Source of the DNA: Salinisphaera shabanensis E1L3A
Lineage (GTDB): Bacteria > Pseudomonadota > Gammaproteobacteria > Nevskiales > Salinisphaeraceae
Direction: 5' to 3'
NCBI RefSeq assembly: GCF_000215955.2
Contig: NZ_AFNV02000033.1
Span: forward strand, 1-36,843
DNA: 36,843 nucleotides
Part shown: one piece after another, positions 14,939 through 23,584 of the stretch
How the letters are laid out: each line of letters starts with the position of its first letter
Numbering within the stretch: position 1 is the first letter of the stretch
Program-made: the position numbers and the translations under genes
The notes under the pieces: generated by a model
What the model was told of the DNA's origin: nothing
What the model saw: only the letters and a program-made list of their open reading frames with translations
The model's database searches: none

Positions 14939-16144
14939 ATGCTGCGCTATGCGAAAAAGATACCGGTCACCGAGCTCGAGCCCGGCATGTACGTCGAGGC
15001 GCTGGACCGGCCCTGGTTAGAGACCGATTATCTGCTCGAAGGCGTTTATATCAAGACGCGCGCCGATATCGAACGCCTGAGCCGGCAAGTCGAGTACGTT
15101 TATATCTCGGCGCCGCCCAAGACGCATCGCGTGCCACTACCTGCGCGACCCGAGCCACTCGGCTTCTCGCGACGCGGCGTCGCACCCGCTGCGGTATACA
15201 GCCGCTCGCCGCAAAGCTTTAGTGCCGAACTCGCTCAGGCCCGTCTCATTCGCGACCAGGCTCGCGATTTCGTGCTCAGTATTCAGGCCGATGCGCGCGC
15301 CGGTGAGACGCTGGAAGATCGCGACGCACGCGAACTCGTCGTTCAGATGATGGCCAGTGTATCCCGCAATCCCGACGCGCTGGTCTGGTTCACCAACCTC
15401 AAGAATCGCGATGAGTACACCGCGCTGCACAGCATGAACGTGTGCATGCTGTCGGTGGCGCTGGCCACGACGATGGGAGAGCCCGAGGCCAACGTAGAAG
15501 AAATGGGCGTCGGTGCGCTGCTTCACGACGTCGGCAAAATGAAAGTTCCGATGGATATCCTCCATAAGCCCGCGCGTCTGTCTGCTGATGAGTTCGCAGT
15601 GGTCAAACGTCATCCGCAGTATGGCGTGCAGCTACTCGAACAAGGGTCGCAGCTATCGGCGGAGAGCCTGCGAATCGTGCGCGAGCACCACGAACGCATG
15701 AACGGGCACGGTTACCCGGACGGACTCCAGGGCGATCAGATTTCCCACTACGCACAGATTGTGGCGATTGCCGATGTCTACGATGCGATGACCAGCGACC
15801 GTGTCTATCAGGATAGCCGTTCACCCGGTGAAGTCATGAAACTCATGAGTCGCAGCCAGGGCGACTTCAATCCCGAACTGATGGGCCAGTTCGTGCATAC
15901 GCTGGGTGCCTACCCGGTCGGCAGCCTGATCGAACTCAATACCGGCGAAGTCGGCTTTGTCGTTCCCAGCGAAGAGCGCCAGCCTCGCCCGACCATTCTC
16001 GTCGTACTCGACCATCGCAAACGCCGCTACTTCCCACAGCGCATGCGCGATCTCAACCGCTTCCCCCGGTTTCGTATCGTGCGCACGCTGGCCAATGGCG
16101 ATTACGGCGTCGATATCGATGATTACGCGGCCGCCTGGAGTTAG
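14939..16144 (+). CDS. HD-GYP domain c-di-GMP phosphodiesterase (with DUF3391)
   Basis: A 401-residue protein. An N-terminal DUF3391 region (about 1-120, KKIPVTELEPGMYVEALDRPWLET and GVYIKTRADIERL) precedes an HD-GYP domain (about 145-310). The metal-binding HD is at H196-D197 (GALLHDVGKMKVP), and the diagnostic HHERMNGHGYPDGL follows with GYP at 258-260. HD-GYP proteins hydrolyse c-di-GMP to pGpG or GMP and so favour motility over biofilm. A basic C-terminal part after 315 (RRYFPQRMRDLNRFPRF) is outside the catalytic domain. ATG 14939 gives the canonical DUF3391 start. There is no transmembrane or receiver domain, so the input signal is unknown. Confidence 0.92.
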   Translation: MLRYAKKIPVTELEPGMYVEALDRPWLETDYLLEGVYIKTRADIERLSRQVEYVYISAPPKTHRVPLPARPEPLGFSRRGVAPAAVYSRSPQSFSAELAQARLIRDQARDFVLSIQADARAGETLEDRDARELVVQMMASVSRNPDALVWFTNLKNRDEYTALHSMNVCMLSVALATTMGEPEANVEEMGVGALLHDVGKMKVPMDILHKPARLSADEFAVVKRHPQYGVQLLEQGSQLSAESLRIVREHHERMNGHGYPDGLQGDQISHYAQIVAIADVYDAMTSDRVYQDSRSPGEVMKLMSRSQGDFNPELMGQFVHTLGAYPVGSLIELNTGEVGFVVPSEERQPRPTILVVLDHRKRRYFPQRMRDLNRFPRFRIVRTLANGDYGVDIDDYAAAWS

Positions 16145-16215
16145 GCCGACTTATATCGCGCTCCAGGGCCTGTCGCCGTTTCGTACGCCCACCTCGCCGC
16201 GGATGGGCAACGCCC

Positions 16216-16956
16216 TCATTGCGAAGCGTCGAAGACGAGCTTGATCGCCAACCCGCCGAGCAGGACAAGAATCACGCGGTCGAACACAACCCGGGGCAGG
16301 CGCTGTGCAATACGAGCGCCGACCGGCATGAATACGATCAGCGGGAGCAGTGCCAAACCGCTCAACAGCATGCGGTGCGGCGTCATCAACCCCAGCGTGG
16401 CTAAAGTTGGAATCTGTACCAGTGTAATCGCGACGAAAAAAAACGATGCCGTCGAAATGAAATACGGCCGCTCGAGTTGAAGCGCGTTGAGAAAAGCCAG
16501 AGATACCGGTGCCGACAGACCGGACGCGCCCTGCAGAAGCCCCGCAACAAAACCGACCGGCGCGCTGATGCGCTGCGCGATCGCAAAAGGAATGAACCCG
16601 CCGGGCCGCACCAATCGAATAGCGATATATACCGTGACCGCCGCTGCGACCCCCAACGACAGAATTCGTGGCGAAAGCTGTGCCAGCACAAGACTGCCCA
16701 CGACTACGCCAGTCGCACCGAGACCGGCAAAGGCCAGATTGAATCGCATGGGCAGGCGCTGCCTACGAAAACGCCAACCCTGCCAGCAGTTGGTCAACAG
16801 ATTGGGCACCAGCATGACCACCACTGCGAACTGCACGTCGAACATCATGGTGAGCGCCGGTACTGCAAAAATCGGTGCGCCGGCACCGGTCGCGCCTTTG
16901 ATGATCCCGCCCAGAGCCAGACAAACGAAAGCGATCGCCAATTCTTCGACGCTCAT
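16216..16956 (-). CDS. TSUP/TauE-SafE family membrane transporter
   Basis: A 246-residue polytopic protein of about eight hydrophobic segments with two halves of similar pattern. It has the family's N-terminal signature LALGGIIKGATGAGAPIFAVPAL and the matching GFVAGLLQGASGLSAPVSLAFL in the second half. TSUP proteins export or import sulfite, sulfoacetate, sulfolactate and other organic anions. No sulfur-metabolism gene is adjacent. It is divergent from the pca regulator across 543 bp and could carry an aromatic or carboxylate anion, but that is guesswork. It converges with the HD-GYP gene across 71 bp. Confidence 0.88.
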   Translation of the reverse strand: MSVEELAIAFVCLALGGIIKGATGAGAPIFAVPALTMMFDVQFAVVVMLVPNLLTNCWQGWRFRRQRLPMRFNLAFAGLGATGVVVGSLVLAQLSPRILSLGVAAAVTVYIAIRLVRPGGFIPFAIAQRISAPVGFVAGLLQGASGLSAPVSLAFLNALQLERPYFISTASFFFVAITLVQIPTLATLGLMTPHRMLLSGLALLPLIVFMPVGARIAQRLPRVVFDRVILVLLGGLAIKLVFDASQ

Positions 16957-17437
16957 ACCCTACCCACTTGGTCACCGACGAATACGACCGATAGAGGCAG
17001 TCGTGTCGCGTCCATTCCGCGACCGAAAACGGCACGCCTTAGGCCCGCCGGACCGGGCTCGACCGACCGCCCAATCATCAATCTTTTTCGTACAAGCCGG
17101 TGGTCGCAGACACGGTCGCCGCCAATCCTAGGCTCACAAACTCGAAAGAACATGATGCGCACGAGCAAAAACCGGACACGCGCCCCGAGTGCCCGCCATT
17201 CTCTGCAACTCTCTAGGTGGATGTACGCCAAAACCCGACTCCGTCGTTCTTGTTCTTGATATTCCGGCCGGCACAGCACGGCAAGGCACGTGAGAAAAGG
17301 CGCGAAGTTCGCATGGCGATCACCTGCGCGCAACACGCACCTTCGCGCCCGCAAAAATCTCACATCGCGTCAGCGACTCGCAGTTCAAGTTCGCGCTTGA
17401 TTGCGAAAGCGCGATACGGCTTTTCAGGCTTCAGCCA
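16957..17437. other. Long non-coding part of the region between TSUP and pca regulator genes
   Basis: No gene with a credible start or conserved protein is visible. It contains degenerate copies of the pca palindrome: GTTCG-N5-CGATC near 17307-17321, and TTCGC-N8-GCGAA at 17390-17407. These could be weak operator sites upstream of the perfect box at 17438. Base composition is slightly less GC-biased than the genes. The region should carry the promoters of both divergent genes. Confidence 0.4.
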
Positions 17438-17456
17438 GTGTTCGCAATGCGAACAC
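17438..17456. promoter_or_regulatory. Perfect palindromic operator upstream of the IclR-type pca regulator
   Basis: GTGTTCGCA-A-TGCGAACAC is a perfect 9-1-9 inverted repeat. Its core GTTCG-N5-CGAAC matches the architecture of the PcaR box described in Pseudomonas (GTTCG-N5-CGCAC). It lies 44 bp before the regulator start and just upstream of a possible -35 element, which is consistent with autoregulation. Confidence 0.7.
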
Positions 17457-17459
17457 CTG

Positions 17460-17486
17460 TTGTCATTGCTACACTCTTCCTATCAT
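17460..17486 (+). promoter_or_regulatory. Possible sigma-70 promoter of the IclR-type regulator
   Basis: TTGTCA (17460-17465) and TATCAT (17481-17486) are good -35 and -10 matches, but the spacer is only 15 bp. TACACT at 17470-17475 is an alternative -10. The palindrome at 17438-17456 abuts the -35. Confidence 0.35.
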
Positions 17487-17499
17487 TTGCAATCAACCG

Positions 17500-18309
17500 A
17501 TGAGCGTCGTGCCAGCCGAACACAGCGAAGACAACCCGGCGGGGCTCGCACCCGACCATCGCGATTTCGTCACCGCGCTGGCGACCGGTCTGCAGGTCAT
17601 TCGCGCTTTCGATAGCGATCACCCGCGCATGACGCTCAGCGAAGTTGCTACCCGCACAGGCATGAACCGTGCGAAAGCCCGCCGTTTTCTGCTCACGCTG
17701 CACGGACTGGGCTATGTTCGCCGCCAGGACCGCTATTTCGAACTGGCGCCGAAAACACTCCAGCTCGGCTATGCATTTCTGTCGGCCAATAGTTATCAGC
17801 CGGTCATTCGTCAGCATCTGGAACGCATCACCGAGCTGACCGGTGAGTCCTCCTCGATGGGCGTACTCCAGGGCTCCGACGTGATTTACGTGGCCCGTTC
17901 TGCCGCCCCGCACCGACTGATGACGATTGCCCTGTCGATCGGTACCCACTTGCCGGCCGCCGTCACGTCAATGGGCCGTATGCTGCTGGCTATGCTCGAG
18001 CCGGCCGAACTCGATGCAGTCCTGGCCGAGCTCAAGCTCGAGACCTACACCCCGCGCACCGTGACCGATATCGGCGAGCTGCGCGCGCATCTCGACAAGG
18101 CGCGTGAACAGGGATTTTGTGTCGTCGACCAGGAGCTCGAATCCGGCCTGCGCTCCCTGGCGGTGCCGGTCCACAACATGCACGGCGCGCTGCTGGGTGC
18201 AATCAATATCAGTACCAACGCCGCACGAGTGGATAGAAAGACGCTCAACCAGCGCTTTCTACCGCTGCTTCAAGACACCTGTAAAGAGATCGCCAGCCAG
18301 GTGAGCTGA
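17500..18309 (+). CDS. pcaR: IclR-family regulator of protocatechuate catabolism (PcaR/PcaU/PobR-like)
   Basis: A 269-residue IclR-type regulator. The N-terminal winged helix (about 20-82) reads FVTALATGLQVIRAFDSDHPRMTLSEVATRTGMNRAKARRFLLTLHGLGYV, whose VTALATGLxVIxAF opening is typical of the PcaR/PcaU/PobR branch. The C-terminal effector domain (about 95-265) has SSMGVLQGSDVIYVAR, LPAAVTSMGRMLLA and GFCVVDQELESGLRSLAVPV. Such proteins bind 3-oxoadipate or protocatechuate and activate pca genes. It is followed after 65 bp by pcaB, and GTTCG-N5-CGAAC boxes precede it and pcaF. ATG 17500 is preferred over an upstream extension that would run through the palindrome. The symbol is by family and context. 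Confidence 0.85.
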   Translation: MSVVPAEHSEDNPAGLAPDHRDFVTALATGLQVIRAFDSDHPRMTLSEVATRTGMNRAKARRFLLTLHGLGYVRRQDRYFELAPKTLQLGYAFLSANSYQPVIRQHLERITELTGESSSMGVLQGSDVIYVARSAAPHRLMTIALSIGTHLPAAVTSMGRMLLAMLEPAELDAVLAELKLETYTPRTVTDIGELRAHLDKAREQGFCVVDQELESGLRSLAVPVHNMHGALLGAINISTNAARVDRKTLNQRFLPLLQDTCKEIASQVS

Positions 18310-18374
18310 CCACGCACGCGCCGGCCACGTCCGGCATGCCACACTTGGGCCGTGACCGGTTCCAGAGTATCGCC

Positions 18375-19712
18375 ATGCTCGACGCGTTTATCCGCCATCC
18401 ATTCATGAGCCGGGCCGGCGCAGCCGCCTTGACGCCACGCGCCTTCGTCGAAGCGATGTGTCGTGTCGAGCGAGCCCTTGCACGTGTGCAGGAACGCGCC
18501 GGCCTTCTGCCTGCCGGCACGAGCGCAGCAATCGAAACCCAGCTGAAGGTCGATGCGTTCGATCTCGATCGACTCGGCACTGAGACGGCCGACGGCGGCA
18601 ATGTCGCCATCCCGTTCGTCAAACAGGCCAAGGCCTTGCTGGCCGATGAGTTGGGCGACTACTTTCATGTCGGCGCAACCAGCCAAGATATTCTCGACAC
18701 CGCCCTCATGCTTGTGCTCAGGCCGCGACTCGAAGCGATTCTCGTGCGCCTGGGCGAAAGCCGTCGCCACGGCGTCGCCCTCATGCACCGCCACGCGCAA
18801 ACACCGATGATCGGTCGCACGCTCATGCAACAGGCGATGCCGATAACGTTCGGCGCCAAAGTCGCCCAATGGTTGTGGGGACTCGCACAGTCCGAAAAAC
18901 GCCTTGGCGAGATAAAAGCACACGGTCTGTTCGTACAGTTCGGGGGCCCGGTCGGCGTGCATACCGGTTTGGCAGACAACGGGCCTTCGTTAATGGATGC
19001 GTTAGCCGACGAGCTAGGACTAACGCGCGCGATCCTACCCTGGCATACCGACCGCCAGCCGATACTCGCGTTGGCCGACGCACTCGGTGCAGTGGCGATC
19101 GCCGCGGAAAAGATCGCACTCGACGTCGCACTGATGGCCCAGACCGAGATCGGCGAACTCAGCGAGCCCGCGGGCACCGGCGCGGGCGGCTCGTCTTCGA
19201 TGCCGCACAAGCGCAACCCCGTCGGTTGCGCGCGTATTCGTGCAGCGGCTCGTCAGATTCATGCCAACGTCGCCATGCTGCATAACGTCGGCGCCCAGCC
19301 CATGGAACGTGGCCTGGGCGAATGGCACGCCGAGTGGGCGCCGCTGGTCGATAACGTCGTCCTGGCCGAAGGCGCGCTCGACACGTTGTCGGTTTTACTG
19401 CGCGATCTGAACGTGCACGCCGATGCCATGCGTCACAACCTGAAACTGACCGGCAGCGCGTTTCTTGCCCGCCCCGCGGTTGCCGTACTGAGCCAGCACA
19501 TGGGGCCCGAGCGCGCCGAGCATTTGGTCAACGACGCCATACGACAGACCACCACCGACCCGCGCGAACTGGCCGATACCCTGCTCGATCAACCCGACGT
19601 GGCAGGCGCAGTCGACGCCGGCATGTTGCGTGCCGCACTCGATCCGCTCGCTAATACCGGCGCGAGCCAGGCCCTCGTTGAACGTGTGGGGCGCGCGTTG
19701 GCTGCGATGTAA
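18375..19712 (+). CDS. pcaB: 3-carboxy-cis,cis-muconate cycloisomerase
   Basis: A 445-residue member of the fumarase/aspartase superfamily. It shows FHVGATSQDILDTALML near residues 95-112 and the superfamily signature GSSSMPHKRNP at 272-282. Context fixes the function: it cyclises beta-carboxymuconate, the ring-cleavage product of protocatechuate dioxygenase, to gamma-carboxymuconolactone. It follows the PcaR-like regulator and precedes pcaF. The ATG at 18375 starts with MLDAFIRHPFMS, as usual in the family; an ATG at 18336 would add 13 residues. Its ribosome binding site is weak, so coupling to the upstream transcript is likely. Confidence 0.92.
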   Translation: MLDAFIRHPFMSRAGAAALTPRAFVEAMCRVERALARVQERAGLLPAGTSAAIETQLKVDAFDLDRLGTETADGGNVAIPFVKQAKALLADELGDYFHVGATSQDILDTALMLVLRPRLEAILVRLGESRRHGVALMHRHAQTPMIGRTLMQQAMPITFGAKVAQWLWGLAQSEKRLGEIKAHGLFVQFGGPVGVHTGLADNGPSLMDALADELGLTRAILPWHTDRQPILALADALGAVAIAAEKIALDVALMAQTEIGELSEPAGTGAGGSSSMPHKRNPVGCARIRAAARQIHANVAMLHNVGAQPMERGLGEWHAEWAPLVDNVVLAEGALDTLSVLLRDLNVHADAMRHNLKLTGSAFLARPAVAVLSQHMGPERAEHLVNDAIRQTTTDPRELADTLLDQPDVAGAVDAGMLRAALDPLANTGASQALVERVGRALAAM

Positions 19713-20072
19713 TTGGCGGTGTCGTTCTAAAAATGCCCGCGTGCTTTTCGCGGCGCCGCCAATGCGCGTTGACGCCACCACGCTGCAGCGATTAGTTTAT
19801 TCGCAATGCAAACGTACGTTCGCTGAACGAACCCTTGTGCCCGTGGTGGGCGGTCGACACACATCGACACTGTCGGAGCAAGTAATCGTCGCTGATCCGA
19901 TCATGAACAATAGCGCGACGAAAACGCATGCGCTTGCGCGGCGCCCGCGACCAACCGGCTGAGCCTGTTTGTCGCGGTCGGCCCGGCAGGTTCGTATGAC
20001 CGGCCACCCGGTTCCGATGTGTGCCGCGAGCTGTCAGCGTTCATTCAAACAACATCACAACGAGACCTGAAC
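19713..20072. other. 360-bp non-coding region between pcaB and pcaF
   Basis: The gap between two genes of the same pathway is unusually long. It contains the tandem operator pair at 19799-19832, indicating an independent promoter for pcaF and the genes after it. I see no credible gene. No typical terminator follows pcaB. Confidence 0.55.
19799..19832. promoter_or_regulatory. Tandem PcaR-type operator pair upstream of pcaF
   Basis: ATTCG-CAATG-CAAAC (19799-19813) and GTTCG-CTGAA-CGAAC (19818-19832) have centres 19 bp apart, about two helical turns. The second is a perfect palindrome of the GTTCG-N5-CGAAC type; the first shares TTCGCAATGC with the operator at 17438. The pair suggests cooperative binding by the IclR-type regulator about 240 bp upstream of pcaF. 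Confidence 0.6.
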
Positions 20073-21281
20073 ATGTCCAACGATGTCTATCTTTGTCATC
20101 CCGCCCGGACCGCCGTTGGCCGTTTCGGCGGCACGCTGGCCAGCGTCCGCCCGGACGATATGCTCGCGCATATCATCAAGGCCGTAATCGCCCAGGCGCC
20201 GAACCTCGACCCGCAAGCGATAGACGACGTGCTCATGGGCTGTGCCAACCAGGCCGGCGAAGACAACCGCAACGTCGCACGCATGAGCGCATTGCTCGCC
20301 GGTCTGCCTACGACCGTACCGGGCTCGACCATCAATCGTCTGTGCGGTTCGAGCATGGATGCGATCGGCACCGCCGCCCGCGCAATCCGTTCCGGTGAAA
20401 CGAAGCTGATGCTCGCCGGCGGCGTGGAATCCATGTCGCGTGCGCCGTACGTGCTGGCGAAGGCCGAGTCCGCCTACAGCCGCCAGCAGATTCTGGAAGA
20501 CACCACCATCGGCTGGCGTTTCGTTAACCCGCTGATGAAAGAGTGGTACGGCATCGATTCCATGCCGGAAACCGGCGAAAACGTCTCCGAACAGTACAAC
20601 GTCTCGCGCGAGGATCAGGACGCCTTCGCCCTACGCTCGCAGCAGAAGGCCGAAGCCGCGCGCCAAGCCGGTCGCCTCGCCGAAGAAATCACGCCGATCG
20701 AGATCCCGCAGCGCAAGGCCGATCCGATCGTGTTCGATACCGACGAACACCCGCGTGCGAGCACCACGCTGGAAAAACTCGCCAAGCTGCCAACGCCGTT
20801 TCGCAGCAATGGCACCGTGACCGCCGGCAACGCCTCGGGCGTGAACGACGGCGCCGGTGCTCTGCTGGTGGCCGGCGATGACGCGATCAAGCAGTTCGAT
20901 CTGCAGCCCAAGGCACGTATTCTCGGTATGGCGACCGCCGGCGTGGAGCCGCGCATCATGGGCATGGGCCCGGTGTATGCCTCCCGCAAGCTACTGGATC
21001 GTCTCGGCCTGACCATCGAGCAGATGGATATCATCGAACTCAACGAAGCGTTTGCCAGCCAGTCGCTGGCCTGCCTGCGCGAACTCGGCGTGGCCGACGA
21101 TGCACCACATGTGAACCCCAACGGCGGCGCGATCGCGCTGGGCCATCCGCTGGGCATGTCAGGCGTGCGGATCGTGAGTGCCGCGCTGCATGAGATGGCG
21201 CGCACCGATGCCCGCTATGCGCTGTGCACGATGTGTATTGGTGTCGGCCAGGGAATCGCGACCGTGATCGAACGCGTCTGA
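20073..21281 (+). CDS. pcaF: 3-oxoadipyl-CoA thiolase
   Basis: A 402-residue thiolase with the three catalytic residues in place: Cys91 in NRLCGSSMDAI, His358 in GGAIALGHPLGMSG and Cys388 in CTMCIGVGQG. It also has the usual NEAFA motif (ELNEAFASQSLACLRE). The N-terminus VYLCHPARTAVGRFGG is typical of PcaF. It cleaves 3-oxoadipyl-CoA to succinyl-CoA and acetyl-CoA, the last step of the beta-ketoadipate pathway. The assignment among thiolases rests on the flanking pcaB and pcaDC genes. ATG 20073 is chosen over a GTG 54 bp upstream that adds non-conserved residues. It is followed 18 bp later by the pcaD-pcaC fusion. Confidence 0.92.
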   Translation: MSNDVYLCHPARTAVGRFGGTLASVRPDDMLAHIIKAVIAQAPNLDPQAIDDVLMGCANQAGEDNRNVARMSALLAGLPTTVPGSTINRLCGSSMDAIGTAARAIRSGETKLMLAGGVESMSRAPYVLAKAESAYSRQQILEDTTIGWRFVNPLMKEWYGIDSMPETGENVSEQYNVSREDQDAFALRSQQKAEAARQAGRLAEEITPIEIPQRKADPIVFDTDEHPRASTTLEKLAKLPTPFRSNGTVTAGNASGVNDGAGALLVAGDDAIKQFDLQPKARILGMATAGVEPRIMGMGPVYASRKLLDRLGLTIEQMDIIELNEAFASQSLACLRELGVADDAPHVNPNGGAIALGHPLGMSGVRIVSAALHEMARTDARYALCTMCIGVGQGIATVIERV

Positions 21282-21299
21282 TCCAACCGGAGGCGAACC

Positions 21300-22475
21300 A
21301 TGGCGTTTGTCGAGTGCAACGGCCGTATCATCGGCTACGACGATAGCGGCGAAACCGCCCTGCCCGTAATGCTGTTCGCCCATCCACTGGGCATGTCGCG
21401 TCAGGTATGGGCCGATGTGATCGCAAAGCTGCGTGGGCGCTACCGCTGTGTCTGCTGGGATTTACCCGGCCACGGCGCCAGCGCGCCGCTCGACAACGCT
21501 GTCACCGCCCACGATCTGGCAGCAGATGGACAAGCATTGCTTGCCGCCCTCGATATCTCGCGCTGTACGTTCGTGGGCACATCGATCGGCGGCGTGATCG
21601 GACAAGCGTTGCTGCTCGATGCACCCGAGCTGCTCGATCACGTGGTTCTGACCAACACCGGCGCGGTCATCGGCACGGCTGAGGCCTGGCATGCACGGGC
21701 CGCGCGGGTTCGCAGCGAAGGCCTCGCACAGATCGCGCCCGAGCTTTCGCAACGTTGGTTCGCGGCAACGTACAAACAGAACCAGCCGGCGGCGGTCGCC
21801 GGCTGGACGCATCAGCTCGCGCGGACCGACGATGAAAGCTATGCTCGGCTGTGCGAACTGCTCGCCAACACGGATTTTCGCGGCAAGCTGGGTGGCATCG
21901 AACGCCCGGTCCAGCTCATCGCCGGCGCCGATGATCCCGCCACACCCGTTACGGCGCTTGCAGCGCTGGCCGACGAACTGGGCGGCGCGCCGCTGGCGAC
22001 AATCGACAATATCGCCCACGTACCGCCGGTCGAAGACGCCGAGGCATTGACGCACTGTCTGCTTCACGCCTGCGCCGCGGGCGACGGCGCCACGCAGCCT
22101 TGCACCTATGCCGAAGGCCTGAACACACGCCAGTCCGTCCTGGGTCGCGAACACGTTGACCGGGCCACGGCCTCTGCCACCTCGCTGGACGCCCCGTTTC
22201 AGGATCTGATCACCCGTTATGCCTGGGGCGAACTCTGGAACAACGCCGACCTGCCCCGGATCCAGCGCAGCCTGATCACCATCGCTGTACTCGCTGCACT
22301 CGGGCGCGACAGCGAACTCAGGCTGCATCTCAAGACTGCGAAACACCTTGGCGTGGACGAAGCCGAACTGCGGCAGGCACTCATGCATGTCGCTATTTAT
22401 GCGGGCGTACCGGCAGCCCACCACGCGTTCCGGCTTGCCAAGGAACAAGGCTGGGGCGTTCCCGACACGCGGTAA
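21300..22475 (+). CDS. pcaL: Fused 3-oxoadipate enol-lactonase / 4-carboxymuconolactone decarboxylase
   Basis: A 391-residue bifunctional enzyme. Residues 1-260 are an alpha/beta hydrolase (PcaD): FAHPLGMSRQVW oxyanion region, nucleophile elbow GTSIGG with Ser95, acid in GADDPATPV, and His240 in IAHVPPVEDAE. Residues about 270-390 are a carboxymuconolactone decarboxylase (PcaC) with GELWNNADLPRIQRSLITIAVLAALG and HVAIYAGVPAAHHAFRLAKE. Together they convert gamma-carboxymuconolactone to 3-oxoadipate, the decarboxylase first, the lactonase second. Such fusions are called PcaL in actinomycetes. A GGAGG ribosome binding site precedes the ATG. It sits between pcaF and pcaQ on one transcript. Confidence 0.92.
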   Translation: MAFVECNGRIIGYDDSGETALPVMLFAHPLGMSRQVWADVIAKLRGRYRCVCWDLPGHGASAPLDNAVTAHDLAADGQALLAALDISRCTFVGTSIGGVIGQALLLDAPELLDHVVLTNTGAVIGTAEAWHARAARVRSEGLAQIAPELSQRWFAATYKQNQPAAVAGWTHQLARTDDESYARLCELLANTDFRGKLGGIERPVQLIAGADDPATPVTALAALADELGGAPLATIDNIAHVPPVEDAEALTHCLLHACAAGDGATQPCTYAEGLNTRQSVLGREHVDRATASATSLDAPFQDLITRYAWGELWNNADLPRIQRSLITIAVLAALGRDSELRLHLKTAKHLGVDEAELRQALMHVAIYAGVPAAHHAFRLAKEQGWGVPDTR

Positions 22476-22519
22476 GCGTATCGTGTATCGATAACCACCG
22501 ATCGAGGGGTGGGCCTGTC

Positions 22520-23452
22520 ATGATTCATTCGCCGATCAAGCTGCGTCATCTGGTGGCTTTTCAGGAAGTCGCCCGGCTGGGGCGAATCAAGGCCGCCGCC
22601 GAGGCGCTGTCGATCACGCAGCCCGGTATCTCGAAGACCATTCGCGAACTCGAAGACAGCCTCGGCGTGAAGCTGTTTGAACGTCTGCCCCGTGGCGTTC
22701 GACTCACACCGGCCGGAAGAACGCTGCTGCGCCATGCCGCCCCAGCGCTGCGCTCGCTACAGGAAGGTATCGACGCCATCCGCCAGGACAACGCCGAAAC
22801 CGTCGTACGCCTGGGCGCCCTGTCGAACGTCGAAGGCGGTCTGTTGCCCGAAGTATTGCATGCGCTGCACGGCCGGCATCCGCACTTGCGTATGGAAGTG
22901 GACACCGGGACGAGTGCAGGCCTGCTGGCCCGGCTGCGTCTGGGCGAGCTCGACCTCGTGCTCGGACGTCTGAGTGAAGCCGAAGAGATTCGCGACCTGC
23001 AGTTCGAGCATCTCTACCACGAGCCGCTGATTGCAGTCGTGCGGCACGATCATCCACTGCTCGAACACGGACCCACACCCGACACCGCCGCGCTCATGCG
23101 CTACCCCTGGGTCGTTCCGCCGCGGGGCACGACATTGCGCGAACAGCTTGAGCGCTTCTGGGTCGAGCAGGCTGCAACACCGGTCCACCTGGCTATCGAA
23201 ACGCTGTCACTGCCGTTGAGTACACGCTATGTACTCATGTCGGACGCCATCTGGGTGACACCGAGAGATACCGCCCGCGAGGCCATAGCGGCCGGCACCA
23301 TGACGCCTCTGCCCGAGCCGATCGAAATGCGCGGTGGATCGGTTGGTTTTGCCGTCAATACCAGCCAACCGTCGCCGCGCGCCGTGCAGTTCTTCTGTGC
23401 GTGTTTACGCAAGACAGCAAGCCACTATCAGGAGGCGGCAGCCCAGCAATAA
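22520..23452 (+). CDS. pcaQ: LysR-type regulator PcaQ
   Basis: A 310-residue LysR-type regulator. The N-terminal helix-turn-helix (about 8-65) reads HLVAFQEVARLGRIKAAAEALSITQPGISKTIRELEDSLGVKLFERLPRG and the effector-binding domain fills 95-300. PcaQ proteins activate protocatechuate genes in response to beta-carboxymuconate-type inducers. Assignment rests on family look, its place directly before pcaHG, and a perfect ATAACC-N4-GGTTAT box at its stop codon. Unlike many LysR genes, it is read in the same direction as its presumed target. The start follows GAGGGGTGGG. Confidence 0.9.
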   Translation: MIHSPIKLRHLVAFQEVARLGRIKAAAEALSITQPGISKTIRELEDSLGVKLFERLPRGVRLTPAGRTLLRHAAPALRSLQEGIDAIRQDNAETVVRLGALSNVEGGLLPEVLHALHGRHPHLRMEVDTGTSAGLLARLRLGELDLVLGRLSEAEEIRDLQFEHLYHEPLIAVVRHDHPLLEHGPTPDTAALMRYPWVVPPRGTTLREQLERFWVEQAATPVHLAIETLSLPLSTRYVLMSDAIWVTPRDTAREAIAAGTMTPLPEPIEMRGGSVGFAVNTSQPSPRAVQFFCACLRKTASHYQEAAAQQ

Positions 23453-23464
23453 CCGCTGGGTTAT
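23449..23464. promoter_or_regulatory. PcaQ-binding box for pcaHG
   Basis: ATAACC-GCTG-GGTTAT is a perfect inverted repeat and matches the PcaQ consensus reported in rhizobia (ATAACC-N4-GGTTAA) at all but the final base. It overlaps the pcaQ stop codon (23450-23452) and lies 120 bp before pcaH, a reasonable distance for activation of a promoter within 23490-23560. Confidence 0.8.
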
Positions 23465-23584
23465 GCATGGTTGCACGATATTCACTTGGCCGGCGGGCTC
23501 GATTCGCCACAATTGCCGCTATCGGAATACCCTGTATGGCCGCGCCTGGCGCGCACGCAACGTAGTCGACAACCGGGAGCATCC

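Noticed and set aside
17307-17321. GTTCG-N5-CGATC as a further pca operator
   Set aside because: One half-site is degraded and such weak matches are expected by chance in this GC range.
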